64,000 nt of DNA from Phenylobacterium aquaticum (lineage in GTDB: Bacteria; Pseudomonadota; Alphaproteobacteria; Caulobacterales; Caulobacteraceae): positions 16,283-80,282 of the forward strand of contig CANCJJ010000011.1 in NCBI GenBank assembly GCA_947378305.1. The letters are read 5' to 3'. Made by a program: the position numbers and the translations under genes. The notes below the pieces were generated by a model. It was given only the letters and a program-made list of their open reading frames with translations, was not told the origin of the DNA and made no database searches. The first letter of the stretch is position 1; each line of letters opens with the position of its first letter. Below are positions 1 through 9,493 of the stretch, piece after piece.

Positions 1-330
<330 letters not shown>

Positions 331-387
331 CAAATTTTTCAAACTGCAGTCGCCGCGAGCGACTTATCCCCAGTCTGCCGACGGGGT

Positions 388-416
388 TTGACGGGGCTTG
401 GGTGTGTTCCTTGTAT
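388..416 (+). promoter_or_regulatory. candidate sigma-70 promoter for mraZ
   Basis: A -35-like TTGACG (388-393) is followed after exactly 17 bases by TTGTAT (411-416). It faces mraZ and lies about 220 bases upstream of the mraZ ATG. DnaA-box-like sequences sit immediately downstream of the -10 element, and the triple MraZ-type repeat lies about 90 bases further on. The -10 match is only moderate. Confidence 0.35.
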
Positions 417-502
417 GGCCTGTGGATACCCTGTGGATTTTAACCATAGCAGGTCAAATTTTCCGAGAATTCCGCTCAAAATGGCATTTAGAGTCATTGT
501 AT

Positions 503-526
503 CCCATTTTGGCCCATGTTATCCCA
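503..526 (-). promoter_or_regulatory. MraZ operator: three TGGG repeats with 10-base period
   Basis: CCCA occurs at 503-506, 513-516 and 523-526, which reads as TGGG on the minus strand with an exact 10-base period. In E. coli the MraZ regulator binds direct TGGGN repeats separated by 5 bases, the same geometry. The site lies 107-131 bases upstream of the mraZ start, so autoregulation of the dcw cluster by MraZ is the natural reading. The match of motif, period and position to the known operator is what supports the call; binding is inferred. Confidence 0.7.
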
Positions 527-633
527 AAGCGTTCCGTTAAGGACGTTGAACCCGTGCGCAAGCCGGGATGCAGCACGATCAGCGGACATTTCACAGGCGC
601 GGCCAGGTCGGCTGCTAATTGGGGCGCGGCGGG

Positions 634-1101
634 ATGTTCGTCTCGACGTTCGAGAAGCAACTGGATGCTAAGCGGCGCATTGTTGTGCCGCAGGAATTTC
701 GTGCCCTGACCTCTGGCCCTTTTGACGGAATCATCTGCTTTCCCTCCATCGAAGCTGATTGCATCGAAGGAGGCGGACAGGTCTTGCTGGACCGATATCT
801 TGGGGTGATTGAGGAACTGGACTTCGGGGACCCCCTGCGCTCGGCCCTGGAGACTTCGGTCCTGGGCGGCATGGCCCGGATGAGTTTCGACACGGCCGGG
901 CGGGTGACCCTGCCGGAAACCCTTTGTGATGCCTTTGGTCTGACGGACTGGGTCGTCCTTGTTGGCCTCGGAGACCGTTTCCAGATCTGGGAGCGGGAGG
1001 CGTTCCAGGCCCATCGCGCCGCGCAAAGGACCTATGCCCGGGAGGGCCTGGCCGAGCTCAGGCAAGCCCAGCGGCTCTCGCGCTCCGGAGTTGCCGGATG
1101 A
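634..1101 (+). CDS. mraZ: MraZ transcriptional regulator
   Basis: MraZ is a DNA-binding regulator of the SpoVT-AbrB fold that commonly heads dcw clusters and represses its own promoter. The 155-residue protein has the two tandem repeats of the family; the first begins [20 protein letters not shown] near residues 4-23 and the second contains [15 protein letters not shown]. An in-frame TTG exists at 619, but the ATG at 634 gives the standard MF(V/L)[10 protein letters not shown] beginning and is preferred. The stop overlaps the rsmH start by 4 bases (ATGA). Three TGGG operator repeats lie upstream, consistent with autoregulation. Confidence 0.95.
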   Translation: MFVSTFEKQLDAKRRIVVPQEFRALTSGPFDGIICFPSIEADCIEGGGQVLLDRYLGVIEELDFGDPLRSALETSVLGGMARMSFDTAGRVTLPETLCDAFGLTDWVVLVGLGDRFQIWEREAFQAHRAAQRTYAREGLAELRQAQRLSRSGVAG

Positions 1102-2027
1102 GCGCGCCTCACGTCCCGGTCCTGCTTGACGACGTGATCGCGGCATTGGACCCGGGACCGGGGCGGATCTTCGTAGATGGAACCTTTGGCGCAGGCGGCT
1201 ATAGCCGGGCCATTCTGGCCACAGGTGCCCAGGTGGTGGGCTTTGACCGCGATCCGACGGCCCGGCGCTTTGCCGAGGGGCTGGGGCCGGACTTTCGCCT
1301 GATCGAGGCCCGGTTTTCAGAAATGGACACAATCCTGGGGGAAGGGTCCGTGGACGGGGTCGCCTTGGACCTCGGTGTGTCCTCAATGCAGCTGGACGAG
1401 GCCGACAGAGGCTTTTCCTTCATGCGGGACGGGCCTCTAGACATGCGCATGGGCCCGGATGGTCCGACGGCTGCCGACATTGTCAATTCGGCCGAAGCGG
1501 GCGAGCTGGCGCGGATTCTCTGGGTCTATGGCGAGGAGCGGCAATCGCGTCGCATTGCTGCGGCCATTGTTCGCCGGCGTGCTGAAGAGCCTTTTACCCG
1601 CACCCTAGAATTTGCCGGATTTGTCGAGCGCGTGCTGGGCGGGCGTCGCGGGGCCAAGGTCCATCCGGCCACGCGGACCTTTCAGGGGCTGCGCATTGCC
1701 GTCAATGACGAGCTGGCGGAACTCGAGGCCGGTCTGGTCGCTGCCGAGCGCGTCTTGAAGACAGGTGGGCGTCTGGCGGTTGTCACCTTCCATTCCCTGG
1801 AAGACCGGATCGTGAAGTCCTACCTGACCTTGCGGGCCGGACGCTTGCCCGGTGGCTCACGGCATGCGCCGCCGGTCGTGGCCGGAGCTGCGCCCAGTTT
1901 TGAGCTGATGTTCAACGGGGCCAAGGGGCCCGGCGAGGCTGAGCTGGCCGCCAACCCCCGGTCACGCTCCGCCAAGCTGCGGGCCGCCATCCGCACATCG
2001 GCCCCTGTCTGGCAGGATGCGGCATGA
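1098..2027 (+). CDS. rsmH: 16S rRNA (cytosine(1402)-N(4))-methyltransferase RsmH
   Basis: This SAM-dependent enzyme (older name MraW) methylates N4 of C1402 in the decoding centre of 16S rRNA. The 309-residue protein opens with [10 protein letters not shown] and the SAM-binding loop [15 protein letters not shown] near residues 26-40. It then has [18 protein letters not shown] near 92-110, [18 protein letters not shown] near 190-207 and the C-terminal [12 protein letters not shown], all hallmarks of the family at normal length. It overlaps mraZ at its start and ftsL at its end by 4 bases each, so translational coupling is likely. Confidence 0.97.
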   Translation: MSAPHVPVLLDDVIAALDPGPGRIFVDGTFGAGGYSRAILATGAQVVGFDRDPTARRFAEGLGPDFRLIEARFSEMDTILGEGSVDGVALDLGVSSMQLDEADRGFSFMRDGPLDMRMGPDGPTAADIVNSAEAGELARILWVYGEERQSRRIAAAIVRRRAEEPFTRTLEFAGFVERVLGGRRGAKVHPATRTFQGLRIAVNDELAELEAGLVAAERVLKTGGRLAVVTFHSLEDRIVKSYLTLRAGRLPGGSRHAPPVVAGAAPSFELMFNGAKGPGEAELAANPRSRSAKLRAAIRTSAPVWQDAA

Positions 2028-2365
2028 ACATCCTGACCCATCGCGTTTATGGCTTTCGACTGATCGACGTGATCGGACTGGGTGTCCTGATCGTGCTGAT
2101 CCTCTCGGTGTATCTCGGTAAGACCATAGCCGGGCGTGAGCGGGCTGAAATCGCCTCGGTGGAACGCAAGATCGCCGCAGAAAATGAACGGGTCGCCCTG
2201 CTGGAGGCTGAGGTCGCGCACCTTGAGCGGCCGGACAGGATCGAGAGCCTGGCGACCGGCTTTCGGGGTCTGGCCCCGGTCAAGACGGGCCATGAAACAA
2301 CACCGGATCGACTGGCCGAAGCGCTGAAGTCGAGCGGGACTGAAAAGACAGGGGTGTCGCCATGA
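2024..2365 (+). CDS. ftsL: Cell division protein FtsL
   Basis: The 113-residue protein has a short cytoplasmic N-terminus, one membrane span near residues 14-33 ([16 protein letters not shown]) and then a charged heptad-like helix rich in E, R and K (near 38-68). That is the bitopic coiled-coil architecture of FtsL, which joins FtsB and FtsQ and licenses septal synthesis by FtsW/FtsI. Sequence identity in this family is low, so the call rests on architecture and on its fixed place between rsmH and ftsI. It overlaps both neighbours by 4 bases. Confidence 0.88.
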   Translation: MNILTHRVYGFRLIDVIGLGVLIVLILSVYLGKTIAGRERAEIASVERKIAAENERVALLEAEVAHLERPDRIESLATGFRGLAPVKTGHETTPDRLAEALKSSGTEKTGVSP

Positions 2366-4110
2366 GCCTGGCACATATTGGATTCCCGGCACCGGGCTGG
2401 AGATGGTTTAAGGACCGCCTCTGGGATCTAGAGCATGCCTTTCAGCGCGCGCGTACGGCGGGTCGGGCGCAAGACGATGTTCGTCTGAGAATCCTGTTCA
2501 TTCTGGCTGTGTTTAGTTTCGCCTTCCTGGGCCTGGCTGTTGGAGCCGCCCGCATGGCCTTGTTCCCCTCCAATGTGCGTGATTTTGGCGCAGGCGGCCT
2601 GGATGGAACGGCCCGGGCCAAGCTGGTGGACCGCAATGGTGTCCTGCTGGCGGCGGACCTCCCTCATTACGGCCTGTACCTCGATCCGCGTGAAGTCTGG
2701 GATGTTCCAGAGACCCGTCGGGCCCTGAAGTCAGTGCTTCCTGACCTTCAGGACTCCCGCCTCGACAAGGTTTTTGCCAGTGGACGGCGCACCTTTATTG
2801 CAGGGGGGCTCAGCCCCAGTGAGCACGCCCGGGTACATGATCTCGGTCTGCCCGGGCTGCTGTTTGAGCCGGAATCCAAGCGGGTCTATCCCCTGGGCGG
2901 GGTCGCCGCTCATGTGATCGGAATTTCAGACAGTGGCGGCATGGGCCTTTCGGGGGCTGAAGCCGGGCTGAACGCCGCAATCCGCGACCCGAATTCAGCC
3001 GGACACCCTGTTCCCCTGTCGATCGACCTCCGGGTTCAGGCGGCCCTGGATAGCGAAGTCGGCAAGGCGGCCCAGATCTTCCAGGCCAAGGGAGCCGTGG
3101 GCGTGGTGACCAATGTCCGGACGGGCGAAATTCTCGCCCTGACCAGTTATCCGAACTATGACCCCAACCAGGCGGGCAAGGCCCCGGATTACGCCCTGCT
3201 CAACCGCGCCGCAGGCTCGGTCTATGAGATGGGGTCGACCTTCAAGGTATTTACCGTCGCCATGGCGCTGGATTCCGGCAAGGTGAATATGGGGACGGTG
3301 TTCAACACCAGCCAGACCATGAATCTCGGCTCCCGCGCCATACATGACCATGACAAGGTCGACTACAATATGACCGTGTCCGAGGTGTTCCTGAAATCCT
3401 CGAACATCGGTGCCAGCCGGATCGCCCTCCAGACCGGTGGCGATACCATGACCAAGTATTTCGAGGCGTTTGGCCTGTTCAAGGCCGCTCCGGTTGAACT
3501 GCGCGAGAGTGCGCGGCCCATTCTGCCGCGCAAGTGGAATGAGGATACGGTCGCCTCGGCCTCCTTCGGACATGCCATTTCGGTTTCGCCCCTGGCCCTG
3601 GTCGCCGGCATAGGCTCGATCATGAATGGGGGAAATTATGTCCCCCTGACCCTGCATCCGATTGCCCCGGGGACGGTCATGACGGGCCGTCGCGTGGTCT
3701 CGCCCCAGACCTCGCGCCAGATGCTGGACCTCATGCGGCTGAATGCCGTGAAGGGGACGGGCACCCATGCCAATATTCCGGGCCTGCGGGTCGGAGGTAA
3801 GACCGGGTCTGCTGAAAAGGCCCTTGGCGGCCATTATGTGCGCGACAAGCTGGTGTCTTCCTTCGCAGCGGTTTTTCCCACTGACGGTCCCCTGGAAGCT
3901 GATCGCTATCTTGTTCTCGTCATGCTCGACGAGCCCGTCGGGTCCAAGGAGAGCTTTGGCCTTCGCACCGGGGGCTGGACAGCCGCCCCGGCGGCCGGGC
4001 GGGTCATTGATCGCATTGCCCCCTTCCTGAAGGTCCAGCGCCATCTGGATGTCCCGGGCACGGTTGTTGTGGCTCAGGCCCCGGATGCGGCGGCGGCCGC
4101 GGAACGCTAA
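2362..4110 (+). CDS. ftsI: Septal peptidoglycan transpeptidase FtsI (PBP3)
   Basis: FtsI cross-links septal peptidoglycan in partnership with FtsW. The 582-residue protein has a cytoplasmic tail of about 40 residues, a membrane anchor near 42-62, a class B PBP dimerization region, and a transpeptidase domain. The catalytic STFK motif has Ser292 (MGSTFKVFTVA). The second motif is SSN in FLKSSNIGAS, and the third is KTG in VGGKTGSAEK. The start codon overlaps the ftsL stop, and the stop shares one base with the murE ATG. Length and motif order are normal for the family. Confidence 0.97.
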   Translation: MSLAHIGFPAPGWRWFKDRLWDLEHAFQRARTAGRAQDDVRLRILFILAVFSFAFLGLAVGAARMALFPSNVRDFGAGGLDGTARAKLVDRNGVLLAADLPHYGLYLDPREVWDVPETRRALKSVLPDLQDSRLDKVFASGRRTFIAGGLSPSEHARVHDLGLPGLLFEPESKRVYPLGGVAAHVIGISDSGGMGLSGAEAGLNAAIRDPNSAGHPVPLSIDLRVQAALDSEVGKAAQIFQAKGAVGVVTNVRTGEILALTSYPNYDPNQAGKAPDYALLNRAAGSVYEMGSTFKVFTVAMALDSGKVNMGTVFNTSQTMNLGSRAIHDHDKVDYNMTVSEVFLKSSNIGASRIALQTGGDTMTKYFEAFGLFKAAPVELRESARPILPRKWNEDTVASASFGHAISVSPLALVAGIGSIMNGGNYVPLTLHPIAPGTVMTGRRVVSPQTSRQMLDLMRLNAVKGTGTHANIPGLRVGGKTGSAEKALGGHYVRDKLVSSFAAVFPTDGPLEADRYLVLVMLDEPVGSKESFGLRTGGWTAAPAAGRVIDRIAPFLKVQRHLDVPGTVVVAQAPDAAAAAER

Positions 4111-5567
4111 TGATCTGGCGCCTGTCAGACCTGATCAGGCGTGACCTGTCGGTGGACCCCGAGATTCTCGGCGTCACCGCAGACAGTCGTAAGGTAAGGC
4201 CGGGCTTTCTCTTCGCGGCCCTGCCAGGCGCTGTTACCGATGGTCGCCGCTTTGTGCCGGATGCGGTCAAGGCCGGGGCCGTGGCGGTGCTAGCGGGAGA
4301 TGACATCCCGGAGGCGGGCGTACCGGTCATTCAGGTTGAGGATCCACGGCGGGCCTATGCCCTAGCCGCCGCAAATTTCTGGCAGACCCAGCCAGAGGTG
4401 GTCGTCGCGGTCACCGGGACGAATGGCAAGACCTCGGTGGCGGCCTTCTGTCGGCAAATCTTTGCGGCCTGCGGGCACAAGGCGGCCAGTATGGGCACGC
4501 TGGGGGTTCGGGCCACCGGGCCAGAGGGGTTTGACGTCCAGTTGACTCCGCCGGGCCTGACGACTCCCGATGCGGCCGATGTGGCCGAACTCATGGCTCG
4601 CCTTTCTGATCTGGGGGTGACCCACCTGGCCCTGGAGGCCTCCTCCCACGGTCTGGACCAGCGCCGCCTGGAGGGCGCGCGGCTGGCTGCCGCTGGCTTT
4701 CTGAACCTGACCCAGGATCACCTGGATTATCATGGCGACATGGCGGTTTATCGTGCGGCCAAGCTGCGCCTGTTCGACCAACTCCTGCCGCGAGGGGCCA
4801 CGGCGGTCCTGAATGCGGATTCCGACGTCTATGAGGCCTTTGCGGCCTGCGCCGTGCGGGCGGGCCAGACCGTGATGTCTGTGGGGGCCGAAGGGCAGGG
4901 GATTTGCCTCCTCGACCGTCAGCCCAATCCGGAGGGCCAGGCCCTGAGCCTGTCCTATCAGGGACAGACCTTTCAGTTGCAGCTGCCGCTGGCCGGAGGT
5001 TTTCAGGCCGCAAATGCGCTTGTGGCCGCAGGGCTCTGCCTCGCCACGGGCGAGACTCCGCAGGCCGTCTTTGAGGCCCTGTCCCAACTGGAAGGGGCAC
5101 CGGGGCGCCTTCAGCGGGTTGGAGGCGCGGTGTCAGGGGGAGAGGCCTATGTCGATTATGCCCATACGCCCGACGGCCTTCAGACCATACTTGAGGCCCT
5201 GCGCCCCCATGCCGAAGGACGGCTCATTGTGGTGTTTGGGGCTGGCGGCGATCGAGACCGGACGAAGCGTCCGCTGATGGGGGCCATTGCCGCGCGGCTG
5301 GCCGATCTGGCCATTGTGACCGATGACAATCCGCGCAGCGAGGACCCGGCCGCCATTCGCGCCGAGGTCATGGCGGGCAATCCGGGGCTGATTGAAATCG
5401 GAGACCGGCGTTTCGCCATTGCCCATGCCTTGGGTCAGCTCAAGGCTGGCGATGTGGTCGTCATTGCCGGGAAGGGCCATGAGCAGGGCCAGACCGTGGC
5501 GGGCGTGACCTATCCCTTTGACGATGTTGTCGAAACCCGTCTGGCCTTGCAGGTGGGGCATGGCTGA
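4110..5567 (+). CDS. murE: UDP-MurNAc-L-Ala-D-Glu:meso-diaminopimelate ligase
   Basis: MurE adds the third stem-peptide residue in the cytoplasmic Mur pathway. The 485-residue protein has the N-terminal uridine-binding domain, the ATP-binding loop VTGTNGKTSVAAF near residues 101-113, LALEASSHGLDQRRLEG with the family ESSSHGL-like signature, and DYAHTPDGL in the C-terminal region. The DDNPRSEDP segment near residue 410 contains the DNPR motif that selects meso-diaminopimelate rather than lysine, so the cell wall should be of the DAP type. Its ATG shares one base with the ftsI stop, and its end overlaps murF by 8 bases. Confidence 0.97.
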   Translation: MIWRLSDLIRRDLSVDPEILGVTADSRKVRPGFLFAALPGAVTDGRRFVPDAVKAGAVAVLAGDDIPEAGVPVIQVEDPRRAYALAAANFWQTQPEVVVAVTGTNGKTSVAAFCRQIFAACGHKAASMGTLGVRATGPEGFDVQLTPPGLTTPDAADVAELMARLSDLGVTHLALEASSHGLDQRRLEGARLAAAGFLNLTQDHLDYHGDMAVYRAAKLRLFDQLLPRGATAVLNADSDVYEAFAACAVRAGQTVMSVGAEGQGICLLDRQPNPEGQALSLSYQGQTFQLQLPLAGGFQAANALVAAGLCLATGETPQAVFEALSQLEGAPGRLQRVGGAVSGGEAYVDYAHTPDGLQTILEALRPHAEGRLIVVFGAGGDRDRTKRPLMGAIAARLADLAIVTDDNPRSEDPAAIRAEVMAGNPGLIEIGDRRFAIAHALGQLKAGDVVVIAGKGHEQGQTVAGVTYPFDDVVETRLALQVGHG

Positions 5568-6954
5568 TCCCCTGTGGACCGCTCAGGAAATTGCCCGGGC
5601 GACGGGAGGGCAGGTCCAGGGCGATTTTGCCGTCCAGGGCGTGTCGATTGATACGCGAAGTGTGGAGCCCGGTGACCTGTTTGTCGCCCTGTCCGGGGTG
5701 CGCGACGGGCATGACTTTGTTGCCCAGGCCCTGGCGGCGGGGGCCAGCGGCGCCCTGGTTTCCCGCGCGGTGGATGGGCCCTGGGTGCAGGTTGCCGATA
5801 CGCTGAGGGGCCTCGAAGACCTGGGCATGGCCGCGCGGGATCGTGCGCGACAGGCCCTGCGCGGGGCGGTCACAGGCTCGGTCGGCAAGACCAGTGTGAC
5901 CCAGGCGATTGCCTCAGGCCTGGCCCTAGCAGGCCCGTCACATACCTCGGTCAAGAGCTATAACAACCATATCGGGGTTCCCCTGACCCTGGCGCGCATG
6001 CCCAGGGCGACCCGGCGGGCCATTTTTGAGATTGGCATGAACCACCCGGGGGAGATCGCGCCGCTCTCGCAAATGGTTCAGCCCCATGTGGCGGTGATTA
6101 CAACGGTGGGGCCTGTCCATGTGGAAAATTTCCCGGACGGCGAGGCCGGTGTGGTGCGGGCCAAGGCGGAGATTTTTGAAGGCATGGCAGCGGGGGGCAT
6201 AGCCGTCCTGAATGCCGACAATGCCTGGTTCGAGACCCTGAGGGACTCAGCCCTTGGCCGGGGATTGCAGGTTCACAGCTTTGGCCGCCAAGCCGACTGC
6301 CGCGCCCAGCTGGTCGATTTCCAGGTCGAGGCCGGGCTGGCCCGGGTCAAGGCGCGGTTTGATGGCCGCGAGCTTGCCTTCAGCCTGCGTCAGACGGGAG
6401 GCCACTGGGGTCTGAATGCCATGGCCGTGCTGCTCATGCTGGAGGCGCTCAAGGTTGAGACCGCGACCGGCCTCGCCGCCCTGGAAGCCTTCGAGCCCCT
6501 GGCGGGCCGGGGCGCGGAACGTCGGGTGGGCGGACCTGCCGGTGACTTCACCCTGATTGACGAGAGCTATAACGCCAATCCCATCTCCATGGCAGCGACC
6601 ATTGGCTCTCTGGGCGCACGCAAGACCTCCGGGCGACGGCTGGTTGTCCTGACCGACATGCTTGAGCTTGGCGAGGCGGCCGCAAGTTACCATGCCGACC
6701 TTGCGCCCTTGCTGGATGCCGCAGGGATCGACCGGGTCTATTGCGCGGGCCCGCTCATGAAGTTCCTGTGGGAGGCTCTTCCCTCGACTCGGCGTGGCGG
6801 CTACGCCGAACAGGCGGCGGATCTTGCGCCGCAGGTTGCGCGGGACCTTGAGCCTGGTGATCTGGTCATGGTGAAGGGGTCGAATGGCTCAAGGGCGGGT
6901 GTCGTTGTGACGGCACTGCTGGCCCTCGATCCGGGCTCCGGGGGTCGCGTATAA
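5560..6954 (+). CDS. murF: UDP-MurNAc-tripeptide:D-Ala-D-Ala ligase
   Basis: MurF joins D-Ala-D-Ala to the UDP-MurNAc tripeptide, the last cytoplasmic ligation. The protein (464 residues from the ATG at 5560) has the typical MurF ATP loop [13 protein letters not shown], the [14 protein letters not shown] motif, [10 protein letters not shown], and [11 protein letters not shown] in the C-terminal half. An in-frame ATG at 5518 would add 14 residues read from within murE; the start [12 protein letters not shown] is preferred because family members begin at this point. The stop TAA shares one base with the mraY ATG. Confidence 0.95.
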   Translation: MADPLWTAQEIARATGGQVQGDFAVQGVSIDTRSVEPGDLFVALSGVRDGHDFVAQALAAGASGALVSRAVDGPWVQVADTLRGLEDLGMAARDRARQALRGAVTGSVGKTSVTQAIASGLALAGPSHTSVKSYNNHIGVPLTLARMPRATRRAIFEIGMNHPGEIAPLSQMVQPHVAVITTVGPVHVENFPDGEAGVVRAKAEIFEGMAAGGIAVLNADNAWFETLRDSALGRGLQVHSFGRQADCRAQLVDFQVEAGLARVKARFDGRELAFSLRQTGGHWGLNAMAVLLMLEALKVETATGLAALEAFEPLAGRGAERRVGGPAGDFTLIDESYNANPISMAATIGSLGARKTSGRRLVVLTDMLELGEAAASYHADLAPLLDAAGIDRVYCAGPLMKFLWEALPSTRRGGYAEQAADLAPQVARDLEPGDLVMVKGSNGSRAGVVVTALLALDPGSGGRV

Positions 6955-8063
6955 TGCTCTACTGGCTATATGAACACATGTCGGCGGCGGGGCACGTGCC
7001 CCTGCTCAACCTTCTGAAATATCTGACATTCCGGACTGGCATGGCCCTGTTTACGGCCCAGATTGTCGTCATGGCCATGGGGTCGCGTTTCATCCGCTGG
7101 ATGCAGGCCAAGCAGGGCAAGGGCCAGCCGATCCGCAAGGAAGGCATTGAGCGTCACATCATCGAGAAGGCCGGAACCCCCACCATGGGCGGCGTCATGA
7201 TCCTGGCCGGACTGACGGTGGGGACCCTGCTCTGGGCCAATCTTTCGAATGTCTATGTCTGGGCGGTGCTTCTGGTGACGGCCAGCTATGGCCTGCTGGG
7301 CTTTCTGGACGACTATTCCAAGGTGACCAAGCAAACCACGGCGGGGATTTCCGGTCGGGTCCGGCTGCTTCTTGAAGGGCTGATCGCCATGGCGGCGGTG
7401 ACCCTGATCATTGTCTATGGGGGCCGCGCACCCGAAGCCCCGCACCTGTCTACCTCCATTGCCCTGCCGCTTTTCAAGCAAATTGTGGTTGATCTGGGAT
7501 GGTTCTATCTGGGCTTTGGAGCCTTTGTGATTGTCGGGGCGGCCAATGCCGTCAACTTCACCGATGGCCTGGATGGCCTGGCCATTGTTCCGGCCATGAT
7601 TGCGGCGGCGGCCTTTGGGTTGATTGCCTATCTGGTCGGAAACTATGTCTTTGCCCGCTATCTCCAGCTGCATTTCGTGCCTGGCGTGGGGGAGGTCGCG
7701 GTGTTTTGCGGGGCCCTGATTGGTTCAGGTCTGGGCTTCCTCTGGTACAATGCCCCGCCCGCGCGGATCTTCATGGGCGATACTGGCTCCCTGGCCCTTG
7801 GCGGGGCGCTTGGGGCCGTGGCCGTTGCCACCAAGCATGAGATTGTCCTGGGCATTATCGGCGGATTGTTCGTGCTGGAGACCCTCTCGGTCATTATCCA
7901 GGTCATGTATTTCAAGATGACCGGCAAGCGGGTCTTCCTGATGGCCCCGATCCACCACCATTTCGAAAAGCTGGGCTGGTCGGAGTCCACCGTTGTGATC
8001 CGCTTCTGGATCGTGGCGGTCATGCTGGCCATTGTCGGCCTCGCCACCCTGAAACTGCGGTAG
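6954..8063 (+). CDS. mraY: Phospho-MurNAc-pentapeptide transferase MraY
   Basis: MraY transfers phospho-MurNAc-pentapeptide to undecaprenyl phosphate at the inner membrane, making lipid I. The 369-residue protein has about ten hydrophobic spans. It carries family motifs [30 protein letters not shown] (catalytic Asp cluster), [12 protein letters not shown] and the histidine-rich loop [12 protein letters not shown]. Length and motifs are normal. It follows murF with a one-base overlap and precedes murD by 11 bases. Confidence 0.97.
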   Translation: MLYWLYEHMSAAGHVPLLNLLKYLTFRTGMALFTAQIVVMAMGSRFIRWMQAKQGKGQPIRKEGIERHIIEKAGTPTMGGVMILAGLTVGTLLWANLSNVYVWAVLLVTASYGLLGFLDDYSKVTKQTTAGISGRVRLLLEGLIAMAAVTLIIVYGGRAPEAPHLSTSIALPLFKQIVVDLGWFYLGFGAFVIVGAANAVNFTDGLDGLAIVPAMIAAAAFGLIAYLVGNYVFARYLQLHFVPGVGEVAVFCGALIGSGLGFLWYNAPPARIFMGDTGSLALGGALGAVAVATKHEIVLGIIGGLFVLETLSVIIQVMYFKMTGKRVFLMAPIHHHFEKLGWSESTVVIRFWIVAVMLAIVGLATLKLR

Positions 8064-8074
8064 GGGAGGATGAC

Positions 8075-9493
8075 TTGATCCCGGTCCGCGGCTTTGAAGG
8101 CAAGACCGTCGCCGTTTTTGGCCTGGCCCGCACGGGTCTCGCCACGGCGCACGCCTTGCTGGCGGGCGGGGCCAGGGTGGCGCTTTGGGATGACCAGGCC
8201 AAGGGGCGCGAGGCGGCGCTCGCGGCAGGACTTCCGCTGGTGGATTTGTCCAAGTCTGACTGGACCGACTTCGCCGCCCTCATGCTGTCGCCAGGGGTTC
8301 CCCTGACCCATCCGGAACCGCACTGGACCGTGCGCCGGGCCCGGGCGGCGGGTGTAGAAATTCTGGGTGATGTCGAGCTCTTTGCCCGAACCGTCAATCA
8401 AGCCCCCGTCCACAAGCGCCCGAGGATCGTCGCCATCTCGGGGACGAATGGAAAGTCCACCACCACCGCCCTGATCGGCCATATCTGCGCCCGGGCCGGA
8501 CGCGATACCCGGGTGGGGGGCAATATCGGCTTTGGCGTTCTGAGCCTGGAGGACATGCACGGAGGTGCCGTCTATGTGCTGGAGCTCTCGTCCTACCAGC
8601 TGGACCTGACGTCCAGCCTCAAGCCGGATGTCTCGGTCCTGCTGAATATTTCGCCCGATCATCTGGAACGCCACGGGGGCATGGAGGGCTATGTCGCCGC
8701 CAAGCGCCGCCTGCTGCTGAACCAAGGCAAGGGGGACACAGCGGTCATCGGGGTCGATGATCCCTTTGGGCAAATGATCTGCACGGAAATCACGGCGGCC
8801 AATCGTCGGACCATCATCCCGGTCTCCGCCTCCAAGGCCATGGGGCGCGGCGTCTATGTCCTGCAAGGCAAGCTCTATGACGCGACGGGCGAGCGGGCGG
8901 TTGCGGTCGCCGATCTGACCCAGGCGCGATCCTTGCCCGGACGACACAACTGGCAGAATGCGGCGGCAGCCTATTCAGCGGCCCGGGGTCTGGGGATTCC
9001 CCAAGAGGACATTATCGAGGGCCTGATGACCTTTCCCGGTCTGGCGCACCGGATGGAAACGGTCGGGGTGATTGGCAAGGTCCGATTCGTCAATGATTCC
9101 AAGGCGACGAACAGTGATGCCGCCCGTCAGGCCCTGTCGAGCTATCCGAAGGTCTACTGGATTGCCGGTGGACGCGCCAAGACCGACGGGATCGGCGGGC
9201 TCTGCGACCTGTTTCCAAGACTTGAGCGCGCCTATCTGATCGGCGAAGCCTCGGCGGCCTTTGCCGAGACCCTGGGCGGCAAGGCTCCGGTTTCGGAATG
9301 CGGGACGATCGCGGCGGCGACGCAAAGGGCCTATCAGGATGCGGCGGCCAGTGGAGCCGAAGCGGTTGTGCTGTTGTCGCCAGCCTGCGCCTCGTTTGAC
9401 CAGTTTGAAGATTTTGAAGCCCGGGGCGATGCCTTCAGGGCCGCTGTCCAAAGCCTGGCGCACGCGCCGGTTGTTCAGGAAACGCCAAAATGA
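8075..9493 (+). CDS. murD: UDP-MurNAc-L-alanine:D-glutamate ligase
   Basis: MurD adds D-Glu, the second stem-peptide residue. The 472-residue protein has the N-terminal UDP-binding Rossmann region (VAVFGLARTGLAT), the ATP loop ISGTNGKSTTTALIG, the ELSSYQLD motif, NISPDHLERHG, and FVNDSKATN in the C-terminal domain. The start is TTG at 8075 behind a strong GGGGAGGA Shine-Dalgarno. The nearby ATG at 8070 runs straight into a TGA in another frame and cannot be used. The stop overlaps the ftsW ATG by 4 bases. Confidence 0.96.
   Translation: MIPVRGFEGKTVAVFGLARTGLATAHALLAGGARVALWDDQAKGREAALAAGLPLVDLSKSDWTDFAALMLSPGVPLTHPEPHWTVRRARAAGVEILGDVELFARTVNQAPVHKRPRIVAISGTNGKSTTTALIGHICARAGRDTRVGGNIGFGVLSLEDMHGGAVYVLELSSYQLDLTSSLKPDVSVLLNISPDHLERHGGMEGYVAAKRRLLLNQGKGDTAVIGVDDPFGQMICTEITAANRRTIIPVSASKAMGRGVYVLQGKLYDATGERAVAVADLTQARSLPGRHNWQNAAAAYSAARGLGIPQEDIIEGLMTFPGLAHRMETVGVIGKVRFVNDSKATNSDAARQALSSYPKVYWIAGGRAKTDGIGGLCDLFPRLERAYLIGEASAAFAETLGGKAPVSECGTIAAATQRAYQDAAASGAEAVVLLSPACASFDQFEDFEARGDAFRAAVQSLAHAPVVQETPK

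Larger units (their letters stand above)
331..633 (+). promoter_or_regulatory. mraZ (dcw cluster) leader region
   Basis: This 303-base gap between rnpB and mraZ carries no convincing gene. It holds a small AGTCGC/GCGACT stem (348-364) that could end rnpB, a plausible sigma-70 promoter TTGACG-N17-TTGTAT (388-416), four DnaA-box-like 9-mers (364-372, 421-429, 432-440, 519-527), one GANTC site (491-495) and a triple CCCA repeat (503-526) matching the MraZ operator. It is the only sizeable non-coding stretch ahead of the division cluster, so it probably drives transcription from mraZ onward. The promoter is a prediction from base matches only. Confidence 0.6.

Noticed and set aside
454..1386. Minus-strand open frame of 310 codons across mraZ and rsmH
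   Set aside because: Arginine/proline/glycine-rich shadow of two well-supported genes; no family resemblance.
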